A stretch of DNA of 6,930 nt from Bacteroidota bacterium (GTDB taxonomy: Bacteria; Bacteroidota; Bacteroidia; Chitinophagales; LD1). The notes under the pieces were generated by a model. The model was not told the DNA's origin, did no database searches, and saw nothing but the letters and a program-made list of their open reading frames with translations. The stretch spans positions 1-6,930 of the forward strand of contig JAFDYP010000351.1 in the NCBI GenBank assembly GCA_018267355.1. Reading direction: 5' to 3'. Of the stretch, positions 5,806-6,930 are shown piece by piece. Position 1 is the first letter of the stretch, and each line of letters begins with the position of its first letter. The translations under genes and the position numbers were made by a program.

Positions 5806-6930
5806 TTACTTTTTATGCAGGCCACCGAGTCTGTAGCCCATCATATACAGCACAGCCAGAGATACTATCACCTGACCGGAGAGAGTCTCCAGAGTGGGGA
5901 ATAGTCCTAGCAACTCTATATGTGGCAAAAATGTAAGGCCATGTATGGGCAGGAAGCCAGTCTCCTGCAGAGAGTGTATTCCTTTGCCGGCCAGTATCAC
6001 TGCCAGGATACCCATTACTACCGATGATATTTTAAATAATTTGGGGATAGGCAGGCGCGCTGAAAATTTCAGGATCACATAGGCTAGTGAGATCACTATG
6101 ACAAAGGCTATCAGCACTCCAAGTAAAATTGCCTTTTCCTGCTTGCCCGCAGACTCTACATTGATAGCAGAGAGGAAGAGAACCGACTCAAACACTTCTC
6201 TGAATACCACTATAAAAGAAAATGCCAGCAATCCCAGCAAACTACCGCTACCTGTAAAACGCTTGATGCTGGTAGTGACGTATTCCTTCCATTTTGTGGC
6301 TTCAGACTTGCCGTGCAGCCAAAAACCTATATATAGCAGCATGGCTACCGCCATCAGTGCTATAGCACCCTCCATCAGCTCTACCTGGCTCATGTGCGAC
6401 TGGATGATCTGCCCACCTATCAGCCACAGTACCATGCCGCATGCAGCGGCCAGGATCCAGCCGGCGTGTACGTATACTTTTGAGGAGCGCAGGCCCGAAG
6501 CATTGATGATACCCAGTATCACCATGATCACGAGAAAGGCCTCCAACCCCTCACGGAGCAGAATGGATATGGACATCAATATGGCTAGCCAGAATGACAT
6601 TTCACCTTTACTGATCACTTTGCCAGCCTGCGAAATGAGCTCTTTACTGGCCTTCAGAGAGTCACTGATCTCTATCAGGCTCCGGTGCTCATTGATGATA
6701 CGGTGGGTATTGTTCATCTGGTCTTCCAGCCGTTCCATCAGGCCCGGGTCGGTAGAGCGCAGTTGCTTTTCTATCGGCTCTATGCCCTCCATATAGGCCA
6801 TATTGGCCAGTTTTTCAGCTTCTTCATATTTTCCCTCACGCGATGCGGCCAGAGACTCATCTATGTACTTCAACGCTGCCTCTATAAACCTGTCTTTGCT
6901 TTCGTTTGGCTGATAGTAGCGCAGCCTGCC
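5806..6930 (-). CDS. FTR1-family iron permease with helical N-terminal extension, 5' end outside window
   Basis: The frame is open to the right edge, so 374 C-terminal residues are visible and the true start lies outside. An in-frame TTG at 6873-6871 is a leucine within the reading frame, not a likely start. The last seven-helix part is an FTR1/EfeU-type iron permease, which moves ferric iron across the inner membrane. The two iron-binding RExxE motifs are present, each in a membrane helix: REGLE (bases 6541-6555) and REVFE (6187-6201). LLGLFPTLETLSGQ (bases about 5863-5910) is a conserved family loop before the last helix. About 110 hydrophilic, helical residues precede the first permease helix, with EEAEKLANMAYMEGIEPIE and a pattern of acidic residues. 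E. coli EfeU lacks this. Related Bacteroidota proteins often place a c-type cytochrome domain before such a region. That part, if present, is off the window; no CxxCH is visible here. The role is probably ferrous or ferric iron uptake. Confidence 0.92.
   Translation of the reverse strand, partial: GRLRYYQPNESKDRFIEAALKYIDESLAASREGKYEEAEKLANMAYMEGIEPIEKQLRSTDPGLMERLEDQMNNTHRIINEHRSLIEISDSLKASKELISQAGKVISKGEMSFWLAILMSISILLREGLEAFLVIMVILGIINASGLRSSKVYVHAGWILAAACGMVLWLIGGQIIQSHMSQVELMEGAIALMAVAMLLYIGFWLHGKSEATKWKEYVTTSIKRFTGSGSLLGLLAFSFIVVFREVFESVLFLSAINVESAGKQEKAILLGVLIAFVIVISLAYVILKFSARLPIPKLFKISSVVMGILAVILAGKGIHSLQETGFLPIHGLTFLPHIELLGLFPTLETLSGQVIVSLAVLYMMGYRLGGLHKK

Noticed and set aside
6098..6796. 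Plus-strand open frame of 232 codons opposite the FTR1 gene
   Set aside because: It lies wholly antisense to a well-supported membrane protein, is rich in Ser, Ile and Thr as expected from reversed hydrophobic codons, and shows no recognisable domain.
6871..6873. TTG as the start codon of the FTR1 protein
   Set aside because: The frame stays open for 19 more codons to the window edge with protein-like content, and the TTG falls inside a helical region. It is read as an internal leucine.
1..6930. Mobile element, defence island, CRISPR array, tRNA or riboswitch
   Set aside because: No transposase, integrase, toxin or phage-like frames, no regular spaced repeats, no tRNA-like cloverleaf in the gaps, and no leader long enough for a riboswitch. 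Gene content is ordinary chromosomal.

Overview
The window looks like ordinary chromosomal sequence from a member of the Bacteroidota, possibly a Chitinophagales-type organism with near-50% GC. Three observations support this. The small secreted protein matches DUF4783, which I know from Bacteroidota. Several intergenic regions carry TAnnTTTG, the -7 element of the Bacteroidota housekeeping sigma factor. Shine-Dalgarno sequences are mostly absent. The species call is inference. I see no RNA gene, insertion sequence, CRISPR array, phage gene or other sign of a mobile island, and no intergenic gap exceeds about 110 bases.

Layout, left to right. On the minus strand at 1-225 is the N-terminal 75 codons of a type II NADH dehydrogenase-like flavoprotein, cut by the window edge. 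Divergent from it, on the plus strand at 329-1048, is a two-helix DUF1003 membrane protein. This converges on gpmI (minus, 1045-2571), the cofactor-independent phosphoglycerate mutase, and the two genes share a CTAG tetramer that supplies both stop codons. Divergent from gpmI across 109 bases is a 131-residue secreted DUF4783 protein (plus, 2681-3076). It is followed by a secreted alpha/beta-hydrolase (plus, 3177-4454) and a soluble GAF-domain sensor histidine kinase with no adjacent response regulator (plus, 4558-5787). Converging on the kinase with an 18-base gap is an FTR1-family iron permease (minus, 5806 to beyond 6930). It has a periplasmic-type helical N-terminal extension and its true start lies outside the window.

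The genes do not form one pathway. They are housekeeping metabolism (NADH oxidation, lower glycolysis), iron uptake, one signalling kinase, one exported hydrolase and two proteins of unknown function. Four of the six neighbour pairs are convergent or divergent. The three consecutive plus-strand genes are each separated by about 100 bases, so most are probably separate transcription units. I did not find a convincing new multi-gene system. The points most worth checking are the full architecture of the FTR1 protein, the partner of the orphan kinase, the stop-codon overlap, and strong gene-to-gene differences in use of the isoleucine codon ATA.
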